Of a stretch of DNA of 18,073 nt, positions 7,017 through 16,634 are shown one piece after another (the stretch's first letter is position 1; each line of letters opens with the position of its first letter). Made by a program: the position numbers and the translations under genes. Origin of the DNA: Chrysochromulina parva. Its lineage: Eukaryota; Haptophyta; Prymnesiales; Chrysochromulinaceae. The stretch covers positions 1-18,073 of the forward strand of contig PJAB01001027.1 in NCBI GenBank assembly GCA_002887195.1, written 5' to 3'. Below the pieces are notes generated by a model that saw nothing but the letters and a program-made list of their open reading frames with translations, did no database searches and was not told where the DNA came from.

Positions 7017-8750
7017 CTAGCTCCTAGGGCTGCTTCGTTTAGTCGGACTCCTCGGACTCTTCGAGCGGCGAGTCATCCTATCTCGGCGCGACGACAAGGG
7101 CGCCGTCGATAGCGTGGCGGCGGCCGGAAAGCCTCCAGATGTAGGTCGATCGGGGCCACTGCGTCGATGCGAAGGTGGTCCTGCAGCGGGCGAGAGAGCT
7201 GTCGCCGCAGTCCGGCTCGAAGACGACACTTCCTGCGATCGGACTCCGCTTATGAATGGAGAGCTGGCTGCCTTGGCAAAGGGCCGCTCCGGAGGTGCGC
7301 TGAGCGTTCGCCTGGCCCTGCTGCTGCTGTCGCCTGTTTGACCCGGAGGCGTCTCGGGGGGTGTCCTGCTCCTGCTGCTGCTGTCGCCTTTGTTCTTCTT
7401 GACGCTGTTGGCGGAGCTTTGGGTGATCAGATGGCCGCTGCCGCGAGAGCTGTTGCCACGAGCGGTGCTGGCGCGTGGTGTGGCTCGCAGATTCTCAGGC
7501 AACCATGGCTCCCTCGGTCGGCTTACCTGGTGTTTGCGCAGCATCGAGCAGACGTTGCGCATCGCCTCGGCAACGGCGGTATCTTGCTCTGCAAGGCTCT
7601 TCCCCTTCCGTAGCGCCGTGGCGCGCGCAGCGAAGGCGGCCACGTCCATCCACCGTTGGCGGCCCTTCTCGGAATAAAAGGCGCCAAAGTTAGTGAAAAC
7701 CCGCACCCAGTAAAGGCGCCACTCGCCCGTGCTCTTCTCCTTCATCTGCGGATAGAGCGCGTAATAGACATAGTCCTTGGCGTACCTGAGTGCTCGCTCA
7801 ATCGCCGGCTTGGTCATGAAGACCAGCGAGCCTCGACTCGTCCCCTTCTCCGCGTCCTGCAGCGGCCGCGTGAGCATCCAAAGGGACCAGCTGACAGTAT
7901 CCTTCCAGGAGGGCCCCTCGCCACCCTCTTCCTGGAGCCGCGCCGCGAAAGCTGGCTGCGACTGGATGAAGTCCTGCCAATGCGTCGTCACCGCAAGCAG
8001 CTCCTTGCGCAGCGCTCCGTCCTTGTCGCGCAGCGCGACGATGTCCTCTTCGCGAAGCGTATTCTTCGGCATCGTGTATGAGTTGTTGCGCGCATGCTGA
8101 TCTTCAGCGGCCCGACTTGCCTTTTCCTGCTGCAGCATCTTCTGGCGCGCGAGGTCCTGGTAGACGTAGTCCTCGGGAAGCATGAGTGCATTGATCGCAT
8201 GCATCGCGAGGTCGCGCCGAGCCATGTCGACGGCCGTTGACATCGTGTCCTGCATCCAGCCCGGTGGTCTTTTTGCTACGCTCGCGGTCAAGAGCTTGTC
8301 CTGCAGCAGTCGGTTAGTCAGTTTGGTGGCCAGCACCTCATGATCGCAGGCGCGAAGTGCTGCGAGCGAGGTGACGTTCTCATTCGCCAGGGCGAGCGAG
8401 AGCTCTTCGCGGACGCCGAGGCGCTCGAGCAGCGAGATGAGTGGCGCCTCTATCATGTTGAGCAACTTCTGCTTCTCCAGGTAATCAGTCTTCTTGGCCT
8501 CATCACGCTGCAATTTCTCACGGTCGCGTTCACGTCGCTGGCGGGCCAGATCGTCGGCGCTCGTCATCTGCCGAGCCTTCTGCTGCTGCTGCTGCTTAGC
8601 AGTCGCCGGGTCCATAAGGTCCGCTCCGCGCGACGGCGCGACGGCGCGACGGCGACCGGACTGCTTGGCCAGCAGGCCGTCGAGAGCCCCACCCTGGTTG
8701 TTTTGTTTGGCCAATCCACTCCGCGCGCCGCGGCAATACGAATCCGCCAT
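7017..8750 (-). CDS. Unrecognised protein: coiled coil, SAM-like segment, Arg/Ser-rich tail
   Basis: The product has 577 aa from the ATG at 8750 (MADSYCRG). The frame is open for 20 more codons upstream, but that extension crowds the divergent XRN1 promoter. Residues about 50-98 are charged and helical with a Gln run (AKQQQQQKARQ) and KLQRDEAKKTDYLEKQK. Residues about 99-155 resemble a SAM-type helical bundle (LISLLERLGVREEL, then NENVTSLAALRACDHEVL). The middle is rich in aromatic residues (RYAKDYVYYALYPQMKEK, EWRLYWVRVFTNFGAFYSEK) and looks like a folded domain I cannot name. The last 150 or so residues are low complexity with duplicated GDSSSR words (two 18-bp CTG-rich copies 54 bp apart, 7318-7335 and 7372-7389), ending in basic Ser-Pro repeats (SKSPRSPTKRSSPRS), a likely phosphorylation or RNA-binding tail. 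It is divergent from, and shares a 154-bp spacer with, the XRN1 gene. I assign no function. Confidence 0.7.
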   Translation of the reverse strand: MADSYCRGARSGLAKQNNQGGALDGLLAKQSGRRRAVAPSRGADLMDPATAKQQQQQKARQMTSADDLARQRRERDREKLQRDEAKKTDYLEKQKLLNMIEAPLISLLERLGVREELSLALANENVTSLAALRACDHEVLATKLTNRLLQDKLLTASVAKRPPGWMQDTMSTAVDMARRDLAMHAINALMLPEDYVYQDLARQKMLQQEKASRAAEDQHARNNSYTMPKNTLREEDIVALRDKDGALRKELLAVTTHWQDFIQSQPAFAARLQEEGGEGPSWKDTVSWSLWMLTRPLQDAEKGTSRGSLVFMTKPAIERALRYAKDYVYYALYPQMKEKSTGEWRLYWVRVFTNFGAFYSEKGRQRWMDVAAFAARATALRKGKSLAEQDTAVAEAMRNVCSMLRKHQVSRPREPWLPENLRATPRASTARGNSSRGSGHLITQSSANSVKKNKGDSSSRSRTPPETPPGQTGDSSSRARRTLSAPPERPFAKAASSPFISGVRSQEVSSSSRTAATALSPAAGPPSHRRSGPDRPTSGGFPAAATLSTAPLSSRRDRMTRRSKSPRSPTKRSSPRS

Positions 8751-8904
8751 CAAAACCTCAGAGCAAAGTCTGCTGGGAACTACATAGATGTGCAGAGCAC
8801 ACGTGGGCATTCACTACAGTTCTATAGAGCTGACCTTTTGTACATAACTTCTCGCGACACGGGTCGGCCACAGGTCGGCTCATTGGCGTTCCCCGCGCGG
8901 CGGC
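8751..8904. promoter_or_regulatory. 154-bp divergent spacer, probable shared promoter
   Basis: It lies between the SAM-like gene (-) and the XRN1 gene (+). It contains a CACGTG core (8801-8806) and an AT-richer patch (CTATAGAG and TTTTGTACATAAC, about 8822-8850). No other signal can be assigned by eye. Confidence 0.4.
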
Positions 8905-11900
8905 ATGGGCGTTCCCAATCTGTACCGCTGGCTGAGCGAGCGGTACCCGCTGATCAATCGCCCCGTCGACGAGACGATGCCCATGCCGGAGATCGACAAC
9001 CTCTACCTCGACGCCAACGGCATCCTGCACAATGCCACGCATGGCGATGCGGGCGAGTCCATCGGCGGGCGTGACGGCGACATGTACATTCGCATGTGCA
9101 GCAAGATCGACAGCCTCGTGCAGCTTGCACGGCCGCGTCGACTGCTGTACATCGCCATCGACGGAGTCGCCCCGCGGGCCAAGATGAACCAGCAGCGCCA
9201 ACGGCGCTACCGCACCGCCCGAGACCGGCAGGTGCAGCGCGCTAAGGCTGCGGCGACGGCGGCGGCGGAAGCGGCGACGGCGGCGCCAGCGGCGCCGGCG
9301 GCGCCAATGTCAGCTGCGCCGGAGGGCGCCGCCGAGGCGTCGCTGGCGGACGCGCCGCTGGCGGACACGCCCGAGGCGGCGGAGGAGGAGGTTGATGCCG
9401 AGTTCGACTCGAATTGCATCACGCCGGGCACGGCCTTTATGAGCGAGGTGGCCGCGCAGCTGCGGTACTTCATTCGGTACAAGATCGAGCACGATGCGCT
9501 CTGGCGTGGCCTCCGGATCGTTCTCTCGGGCGCCGACTGCCCTGGCGAGGGCGAGCATAAGATCGCGCAGCACATCCGTTCGGCGCGCGAGCGGTCGCGC
9601 CGTCACTGCATCTACGGCCTGGACGCGGATCTGATCATGCTGGCGCTGGCGACGCACGCGCCTGCCGTGGTGATCCTGCGCGAGAAGGTGGTCTTCCGAG
9701 GGCGCAAGTCGGCGAGCTCCAAGGCCGTCTCGCTGCGCGCGACGGGCGAGTACGTGCTCTTGCATTCGGATTTGTTGCGCAGGTACCTCGATCTCGAGCT
9801 ACGCACGCTTCTCCTCCCTTTCGACTTCTCGCTCGACCGCATCCTGAACGACCTGCTCCTGCTGTCCTTTTTGGTGGGTAACGACTTCTTGCCGCACTCG
9901 CCCGCGCTCGCGATCGAGGAGGACGGCCTCGATCGCCTCTTCGGCTCTTATAAGAAGCTCTTGCCTATTTTGGGAGGCTACCTGCTCGAGGGCGTCGAGA
10001 TCGTGCCCAAACGGCTACAACGGCTGCTGGCGGACGTGGCGGCCGTGGAGCTCGAGTTCCTGCAGGCCGAGGGCGATCCGCACGAGGCGACGCATGCCAA
10101 GCGGCCCAAGCCGAACGACTCGCCCAACACAGCGCCCGACGCAACAGCGCCCAAGGACTCGGATGCGGCTGTGCTCGCAGCGGTGACCGGTAAGGGAACT
10201 CGAGCTACCGGTAAGGGAACTCTCAAGCAGACCGGCGGCGCGGCGGTCGCCGGCGGCGCGGCGGCGGCGGGCGGCGCGGCGGCGGCGGCAGCGGCGGCAG
10301 GCGGATCGGCGCCGAAGGACGCGGTGACGCTCCCGTATGAAGAGAAGGCAAGTGCGCCGGTGCACGTGCCCGCCGTGAAGCCGCCCCCCGCCCCGTGGGC
10401 GCAGGCAGGTGGCTTCTCGTTTGCCAAGGTGTTGATGGGCCAGAGGATCGCTGCGGCCGCGGCCAAGGCGGGAGCGGAGGCTGCCGTGGACGTGGTGGAC
10501 GAGGAGGGAGTCGCTGCTGATGGCGCCATGGGAACTCAGAAGAAGTCGAGCAAGGATGGCGCCGCGGCGGCGCCGGCGCCGGCGCCGGCGCCGGCGCCGA
10601 CGCCGACGCCTGCTGATTTTGGCGCCATGCTCATGTCGATGCTCGGGGTAACGAAACCCTCAGGCGAGGCGGCCTCCGCGGCGGCCACCGTGCCGGTCGC
10701 CGTGCCACCCGCGCCGCACTCACCCGCGAAGCCGGCTGTGCTGCCTGCAACGGCGCCGGCGCCCGCCACGGCGCTGAGCGTGCTCAAGCAAGTCGAGGCC
10801 GCCCTCACATCGGCGGCTGCGCTCGCGCCCTGGACGCTCGTCGACCTCGAGGGGCTCGAGGAGGACGCTCGCGATTCGATGCTCGGCGAGAAGCTGTACG
10901 CTTGATGCCTCGGAGCGCCTTACGCTTTTATGCCTCCGAGCGCCTGAGTGCCCCTGGGTGCCTCCGAGTGCCTCTGAGTGCCCCTGAGTGCCTCCGATCG
11001 CCTCTGAGTGCCCCGCGATTCGCTCTGGTGGCCTCTGTTCGACCACGGATAGCATCGCGGAGGGCCTGAGCGACGTTGCCTGTTCCCCTCCGCAGGTATC
11101 CCCTCATCTCCATAGTCGAGCCCGAGCGTGCCGGTAAGGTGACAGGCATGCTGCTCGAGCTCGAGGACAATGAGCTCTTCGTGCTCCTCATGCCCTCGGA
11201 CCCCGTGGCGGGCGCCGCCGCCGTGCTGGACACGGTCGCAGAAGCGCGCCAAGTGCTCATGGAATTCGAGGCGGCCGAGGCGGCGGCGGCGGCGGGGGCG
11301 GCGGCAGCGTCGCCGCCGCCCTCCCCCCCCGGCGGCAGCGTCGGCAGCACCTCACGCGCGCGCTCGCCACAGCGCTCACCGCCGCCGCCGCCGCCGCCGC
11401 CCTCGCCTCCGCCCTCGCCGCCGGAACCGTCGGCCGTTGACGAATTCCCTTCCCTGCCCGGCAGTGGGGCGTCATCGGTGAGTCGCGGCCGCGGCGGTGG
11501 CAAGGGTGGCGGCGGCGGCGCTGGCGGCAAGGGCGGCAAGGGCGGCAAGGGCCGCGGCGAGGGCAAGGGAGGCGCCGTGGTGGGCGCTGGGCTCGCGGCT
11601 CTCCTTACCGGCAGCGCCGACGAGGTCAGTGAGACGACGGAGGCCTCGGCTGCCTCGCCTGAGGCGCCTGAGGACTTCCCGTCGCTGCCAGGCGCGCCCC
11701 CCCCTGCCCAGGGCGGTCGAGGGCGCGGCGGCGGCAAGGGGGGCAGTGGCGACGGCAAGGGCGGCAAGGGCGGTGTTGCCAAGGGCGGTGTTGCCAAGGG
11801 CGGCGGCGAGGGCGGCGGCCGCGGCCGCGGTCGTGGCGGCTTCTCGATGCCGCCGCCCCCGCTGCCCCCACCCGGGGCGCTGCCCCCACCCGGAATGTAT

Positions 11901-14900
11901 CGCCCTCCTGGCCCTGGGCCGGTCCCGCCCTATGGCTCGCCCTTTGGCTACCCCCCCGAGATGATGGGTGGGTACATGATGCCGGTGGCGCCGCTGCCCC
12001 CACCCCCCGAGGCCTATGGGCTTCAGCAGCCTGCTGCGTCAGATGCGGGCCGCGACGCCCTCAAGCGGCTGCTCGGGCTTGCACCTGACCCAAGCCCGCC
12101 GCCCAAACCACTGCCGCCGCCGCCCTCGATGCAGCAGCCACCGATGCAGCAGCCACCGATGCAGCGGCCACCGATGCCGCAACCGCCACCCACCGGCCCA
12201 CCGCCGACCATTCACATCCACACCACGGCCTTTCCTCCGCCGCCGGCCTTCCCCCCGCCGCCGGCCACGGCGCTGCCGCTGGCCGGCTTCCCTCCGTTGC
12301 CTGCTGGCCCACCGCCGCCGCCGCCGCCCAAGCCGCCGCCCAAGGCCTACAGCGCCGTCTCGGGCGTGGTGACGGAGCTGGAGCTGCTCGCGGCTGGCTC
12401 TGGCGCGGTGCGCGTGGCCGTGACCTTTGCCGGCGGTGCGCCTGCACCGCTTGTGCCCGCGAATGCCGACGCGAACGCCGAGGCGGACGCGGGCGGCAAC
12501 CTGAGCGCTGTGAGCGCGGGCATGCTCTCCCACTGGGGACGATTCACGCCCGCGGAGGCCGAGGCGCACCGAAGCTACTACGACGGGCGCTTGCGGGTCC
12601 ATCGGGCCTTATCGGAGGGCAAGATGCGTGGAGGCGCCGAGGAGGAGGAGGAGCTGCCGCCCCTGACGGACGCGGAGAATGCCAGCCACGTCGCTCGTTG
12701 GTGCGCCTCGTTGCTGCGCGGTCTGCGCTGGGTCGTCCATTACTATCTGCTCGGCCCCCCCTCGTGGCAGTGGTACTTTCCGTACCACCACGCGCCGCTG
12801 CTCACCGACGTGGCGGCACTCCTCCAGCTGGCGCCCGCCACCGCGTCGGCACCCTGGCCCGCCTCGCGCCCGCTTCGGCCGTTTGAGCAGCTCCTGTCTG
12901 TGCTGCCGCCCGCATCTGCGACGCTGCTGCCCAAGCCGTACGCGGAGATACTCATCTCGGCGAGCGCGCCCGAGACGACGCACCCGCTGCGCAAGTTCTT
13001 CCCGCATCGGTATACGATCGAGCCAGACCTAAAAGGCCGCGAATGGCGCGACATTGCTCTCATCCCCTTCATCGACGCCGGCGCATTGCTCAAGGTGACG
13101 AGCGCGCTGCCGCCGAGCGCATTGACGGACGCCGAGAAGCAACGCAATACGACCGGCACAGCGCTCGCCTTCGCCTTCGACGCGAGCCGTCGGCAGCCGG
13201 TGCCGTCGCCGCTGCCGGCCCGCTTGCCCTCACTGCCGGCCGCGAGATCAGTCGAGCTCCAAATTGGAGGCGCGCCGCCGCCCGACCCGACGCGCTCGGT
13301 GGGCGACGCGCCCTCCCCGCCCGCCCTGCCCATGCGCAATTGGCCCTCGCTCGCGATGCGCGTGCCCTTCTCGATGCGTCTGGAGAAGGCGGCCCTTTCC
13401 CTAGGCTGCCTGGGCGTCGTCTCACGTGGCCTCTCATGGGTGCTCGAGCTGCCTGGCGCGCACGCCCTCGGCGCGTCCCACGTGGACGCGCTCGCGGCCA
13501 ACCTGCTCGGCGAGACCCCCGTGTGGATCGACTGGCCGTACGCGACGGAAGCGCGCGTGGTCTGCGTCACTGGCCCGCACGAGCGATGCTGGCGCGACCG
13601 GCGCGGCGCCCTCTCCCGCTGCGATGTGCATCCGAGTGAGTGGAAGCAGTTGCAGGCCGAGCTGTCGGAGGCGATGCGATCCAAGGCGGCGATCGACTGC
13701 GGCACGATCTCCTTCGTGCTGTACGTGGTGCGCGCGCTCGGGCACACGCGCCTACCTGACGGCTCCCTTGTGCGCCGCTGGTCACGGGAGCCCGAGCCGC
13801 TGCCGGCGCAGCTCGTGCAGCCCTCGACGCCGCACGGGACCGCCGAGATGGCGAGCGCCGCCAAGGGAGCCGCCGCTGCGCGTGTGGCCGCGGGCTCGCG
13901 CGTGCTGGTGCTCGAGGGCCCGTATGCGGGATGCGTGGGCGTGGTCGAGAAGGTGACGACGCCCGAGACGGCGCGCGCAGCCGAGGCGCCGGTGCCTATG
14001 GAGATGGACGAGGAGGCGGCGGCCGCTATGGCGATCGTCGAGGCGGCAGAGCGCGCGGCCGCCGAGCTGCTGGCCGCCGAGCGTGCGGTGGCCGAAGCGG
14101 CCGCGTCGCTGCCGCCGCCCGGAGCGTTGGCCTCCGAGGAGGAGCAGATTGAATGGGCGAAGCAGGCGTCGCTGCGGACTGCGGAAGCGTACACGCCGGT
14201 CGGGCTGCCCACGCCGGCACCTCGTCAGCCTTCGGTGGTCGCGCCGCCAGTGGCGCCGACCACCGTGGAGCTCAGGGTGCGCCCGCGCCCGCCGCTGCCG
14301 ACGCTGCCAAGCGTGGCACCCGAGCGCGGCCAATCGGAGCGCGATCTGGCGCAACGGCTCTCGCTGCCGCCAATTGTGCTCTCGCGGATCGCGAGCAGCG
14401 TCAAGATCGTGGGCACCGAGGTCGACGCACGGGGAAAGCGCGTCGAGCACGAGGTGGGTCTCGGCCTCAAGTCCCGCCGCCAACGGCTCGTCGCTGTCGG
14501 CTGGGTGCGGCTGCGCTCGGCCGCCGACAACAAAAAGTCGCAGGAGCGGAGCGGTTTCGAGCCGCGGGAGGGCTTTGAGGCGCGCGAGTCTTGGGAGTAC
14601 TCGTCGCTCTCCGAGCGCACGCTGCGAGCGTACCGCGCCGCCTTCCCCACCCTCTTCTCGCTCCTTGAGCAGAAGCCGACCGAGGACGTGTATGAGCTCG
14701 AGGAGGTCTTTCCGCCCTCAAGCTTCCAGGGGTCCGACGACGCTGGATGGGGACCCGCGGCAGCAAGTCGCCCGGACGCGTCGGGCACGCTCAAGGTCGA
14801 GACACCCGCCACTCGGCTCGCGGACGTGATGGCGTTCCTCGAGGCGAGCGGGGTGCGCACGGCGCGTCTCGTGCCCGCTGACATGCTCCGCTTGTCTATC

Positions 14901-15629
14901 GAGTCCGTACAGCTTGCTGAGCAGTCGATGATCGCCACCGCCGCGGCGGCCGCGGCCGCGCCGCCACCGCCGCTCGTGTCGCTCACCGTGCCGCCGCGCG
15001 CGGTGCTGCGCCCAACGGACGCGGGCGTGCATCTCGGAGGGATCTCGACGACGCATGCTCCCGGAGAGCACGTGGTGTACATTCGTGCGTCAGGTGCGGT
15101 GCCCTTTGGTGAGCGCGGCATCGTGGTGGCCGTGCAGGGCACGCAGTGCGAGGTGATCTTCGAGCGCGAAGGCTACTGCGGCACTGGGCACTTTGCACAG
15201 CTCTCGTCGTGCCGGGCCGCCGTACTCCCCTCGGCTTCGCTCCTCAACCTCAGTCGGCCACTTCCCGCTGCCTATCGGCTCTCGAGTGCGGGTGACAGGC
15301 TGCGCGGCGCCCTATCCGAGAGTGGGGCGCTCGGCGGCGGCGGTGGCGTGGGCAGCTCGAGCAGCACCGCGATGCTCGCGCGCCGCGTGACCGGCGGCAT
15401 CCCAGCCAACATCTGGTCGCTGCTCGAGGATCTCGAGCCCGAGCTCCGGGAGCCCGAGTATGTGCCCGGGCTCGAGCTCTCGGCGGCTGATGGCGCTCGG
15501 CGCCTCATGGGCGGCTCGTCTGAGGGCGGCTCCGAGCGCACCCCCGCTCTGGCGAAGAGGGGGCGCCGCGCGGCCAACATTTATAAAGAGGGCGAGTTCA
15601 CGGAGGACGTGTCCAATCTCGACATGTGA
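8905..15629 (+). CDS. XRN1: XRN1-type 5'-3' exoribonuclease with an inserted MLLE (PABC) domain; spliced
   Basis: The predicted product degrades decapped, 5'-monophosphate mRNA in the cytoplasm. Exons are 8905-10895 and 11096-15629, giving 2174 aa; yeast and human XRN1 are about 1,530 and 1,700. The N-terminal core is complete: MGVPNLYRWLSERYP; LYLDANGILHN (D36, H42); IDGVAPRAKMNQQRQRR (D86, K93, Q97, R100/R101); GADCPGEGEHKI (E215, E217); YGLDADLIML (D240, D242); FLVGNDFLPH (D327). A huge linker follows (about 390-1150) with poly-Ala/Pro, an MLLE domain at about 645-725, two FPSLPG motifs (781-786, 858-863), and RGG/GKG- and Pro-rich tracts. The second core block resumes at about 1155 (LLRGLRW; PSWQWYFPYHHAP, W1221; FEQLLSVLP). 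XRN1-specific domains come next: VWIDWPYATEARVV (about 1470), a KOW-like GSRVLVLEGPYAG, LPPIVLSRIASSV, and the SH3-like EHVVYIRASGAVPFGERG with LLNLSRP (about 1985-2050). These exclude nuclear XRN2. All catalytic residues are intact. Confidence 0.93.
10896..11095 (+). other. GT-AG intron of the XRN1 gene
   Basis: The donor is AAGCT|GTACGC and the acceptor TTCCCCTCCGCAG|GT, preceded by a pyrimidine run. The intron is 200 nt and phase 2: CT+G restores a Leu codon and moves from the exon 1 frame, which stops at 10903-10905, into the exon 2 frame, which is closed upstream by a stop at 11067-11069. The joined product restores both the MLLE domain and XRN collinearity, which is strong evidence for these exact sites. 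Confidence 0.88.
10947..11014 (+). repeat. 10-bp-period minisatellite filling the XRN1 intron
   Basis: About seven tandem copies of a decamer close to AGTGCCYCTG are present, arranged in a roughly 30-bp higher-order unit (CCCCTG, CTCCG and CTCTG variants in turn). Degenerate copies reach back to about 10906. The array occupies much of the intron and ends before the branch/acceptor region. Confidence 0.85.
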
Positions 15630-15704
15630 GATTGTCCAATCTCGACATGTGAGATTCGTCCAATCTCGACATGTGAGATTCGTCCAATCTCGACATGTGA
15701 GATT
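15611..15704 (+). repeat. Four tandem 23-24-bp hairpin repeats spanning the XRN1 stop codon
   Basis: Copies begin at 15611, 15634, 15658 and 15682. The first is 23 bp; the next two are 24 bp with an added C; the fourth closes at 15704. All four are otherwise identical. Each contains AATCTC-GACATGT-GAGATT, a 6-bp stem with a 7-nt loop. The first copy encodes the last residues (SNLDM) and its TGA is the stop codon; the other three lie in the 3' UTR. Confidence 0.95.
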
Positions 15705-16634
15705 CTTGTGGGGGAGGGGGAGAGATGCGGGGACTGACGTTGCGAGGGGCTGAGGGGGCGGCATGCAACGTCAACAGTATTGCCGGGCCGCTGGCAGCAT
15801 GTGGCATGGCATGTGGTGGTGCGATCCTGAGCGCGCGCAAGCGCGCCATGGAGCCATGGAGCCAACGAGCGCGCCTTGGCGCATGGCGGCTTCGTTGGAT
15901 TGCGTGCGGTCGTGCACGCCACTCTCTTTCGTCAGTAGGTGTCGTGGTAGTACTCGTACATTTCGTCTGTCGAAACGCGCATTTGTCGTCATGTCACGTA
16001 TGATCGATCGTCCGGTCTCTGGGGGAGAGCCGCGTCCGCGGGGTCCGCGTCTCTCACTCCGGCTACCGGTGCGGGACTGCCGGGTCGGTCGCTCTCTACT
16101 CGTGTCCAGAGCGGCGGTGCTGCAGCGCGTATACCGTTAGTATACCGTTACCGCGTCCGAACTTACATCGCATCGCCCTGACGGCCTAAGAACGCGGGAA
16201 CAAGCTGACGTGAGTGCGGTGTGGCGGGTGACTGTGGGAACGCAACGGAAGCACAGCGCGGCGCACAGTGATCAGTGAGGGCGAGCCGGGCATGGAGCCG
16301 GGGGAGGCGGCGGAGAACGAGAAGTCAGAAGACCTGTAGCGACCGCATCGCACGCGCCGCGGTCGCGCCGGGGATTCGCGCGCGGTCTGAGTCTCTAGGC
16401 CGGCGGTCGATCGCGGCATATGCCGCGGGGGTAAATCGAGATGAATCTAATCCTAACGTCGCGTGTAACAAAGGGACGCGTCGTCTCGTCTCGCACGGAC
16501 CGGGCGCGGTGTGAAACGTTTAACGTAGGTGAAACTGCGTGCGGTGGCGCGGCGGGGGAAGGAAGATGTAACGGCCTTGACCTTTGCGTTGGCGTGGGCC
16601 CAGGAGCAGTCTTCTCGCCTTCTCGCGCCCCTCG
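15630..16634. other. 1-kb convergent intergenic region
   Basis: It holds the 3' UTRs of the XRN1 gene (+) and the membrane-protein gene (-). Besides the hairpin repeats at its left end, I see an 11-bp tandem pair TATACCGTTAG/TATACCGTTAC (16130-16151) and a perfect 16-bp palindrome CGCGGCATATGCCGCG (16412-16427). Open frames here are short and lack any recognisable features. I found no convincing tRNA or other RNA gene by eye. Confidence 0.5.

Larger units (their letters stand above)
10837..11280 (+). other. MLLE (PABC) domain encoded across the XRN1 intron
   Basis: Exon 1 ends ...ARDSMLGEKL and exon 2 begins YPLISIVEPERAGKV, then TGMLLELEDNELFVLL. This aligns directly with the MLLE domain of poly(A)-binding protein: G-E-(K/R/Q)-L-(Y/F)-P-L-(I/V), then A-(G/A)-K-(V/I)-T-G-M-L-L-E, the signature that names the domain, then a helix ending ...TVAEARQVLMEF. 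The aromatic after GEKL is Tyr, as in plant PABPs, and Phe in human PABPC1. MLLE domains bind PAM2 peptides. I see no RRM anywhere, so this is not a PABP fused end-to-end. Confidence 0.85.

Noticed and set aside
11430..11730. FPSLPG motifs as PAM2 motifs binding the protein's own MLLE.
   Set aside because: They lack the Leu and Asn upstream, the Ala sits at -4 rather than -3 from Phe, and the Pro is at +1 instead of +2.
12743..14212. 489-codon minus-strand open frame.
   Set aside because: Antisense to conserved XRN1 blocks; an open frame is expected in such GC-rich sequence.
8905..15629. Reading the XRN region as two separate genes (8905-10905 and 11076-15629).
   Set aside because: The second frame opens with TTG, not ATG, both halves of the XRN core are needed, and a GT-AG intron joins them exactly through an MLLE domain.
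690..15629. A functional RNA-decay cluster formed by the DEDDh exonuclease and XRN1.
   Set aside because: They are about 7 kb apart with unrelated cytoskeletal and plastid genes between, and eukaryotic gene order rarely implies shared function.
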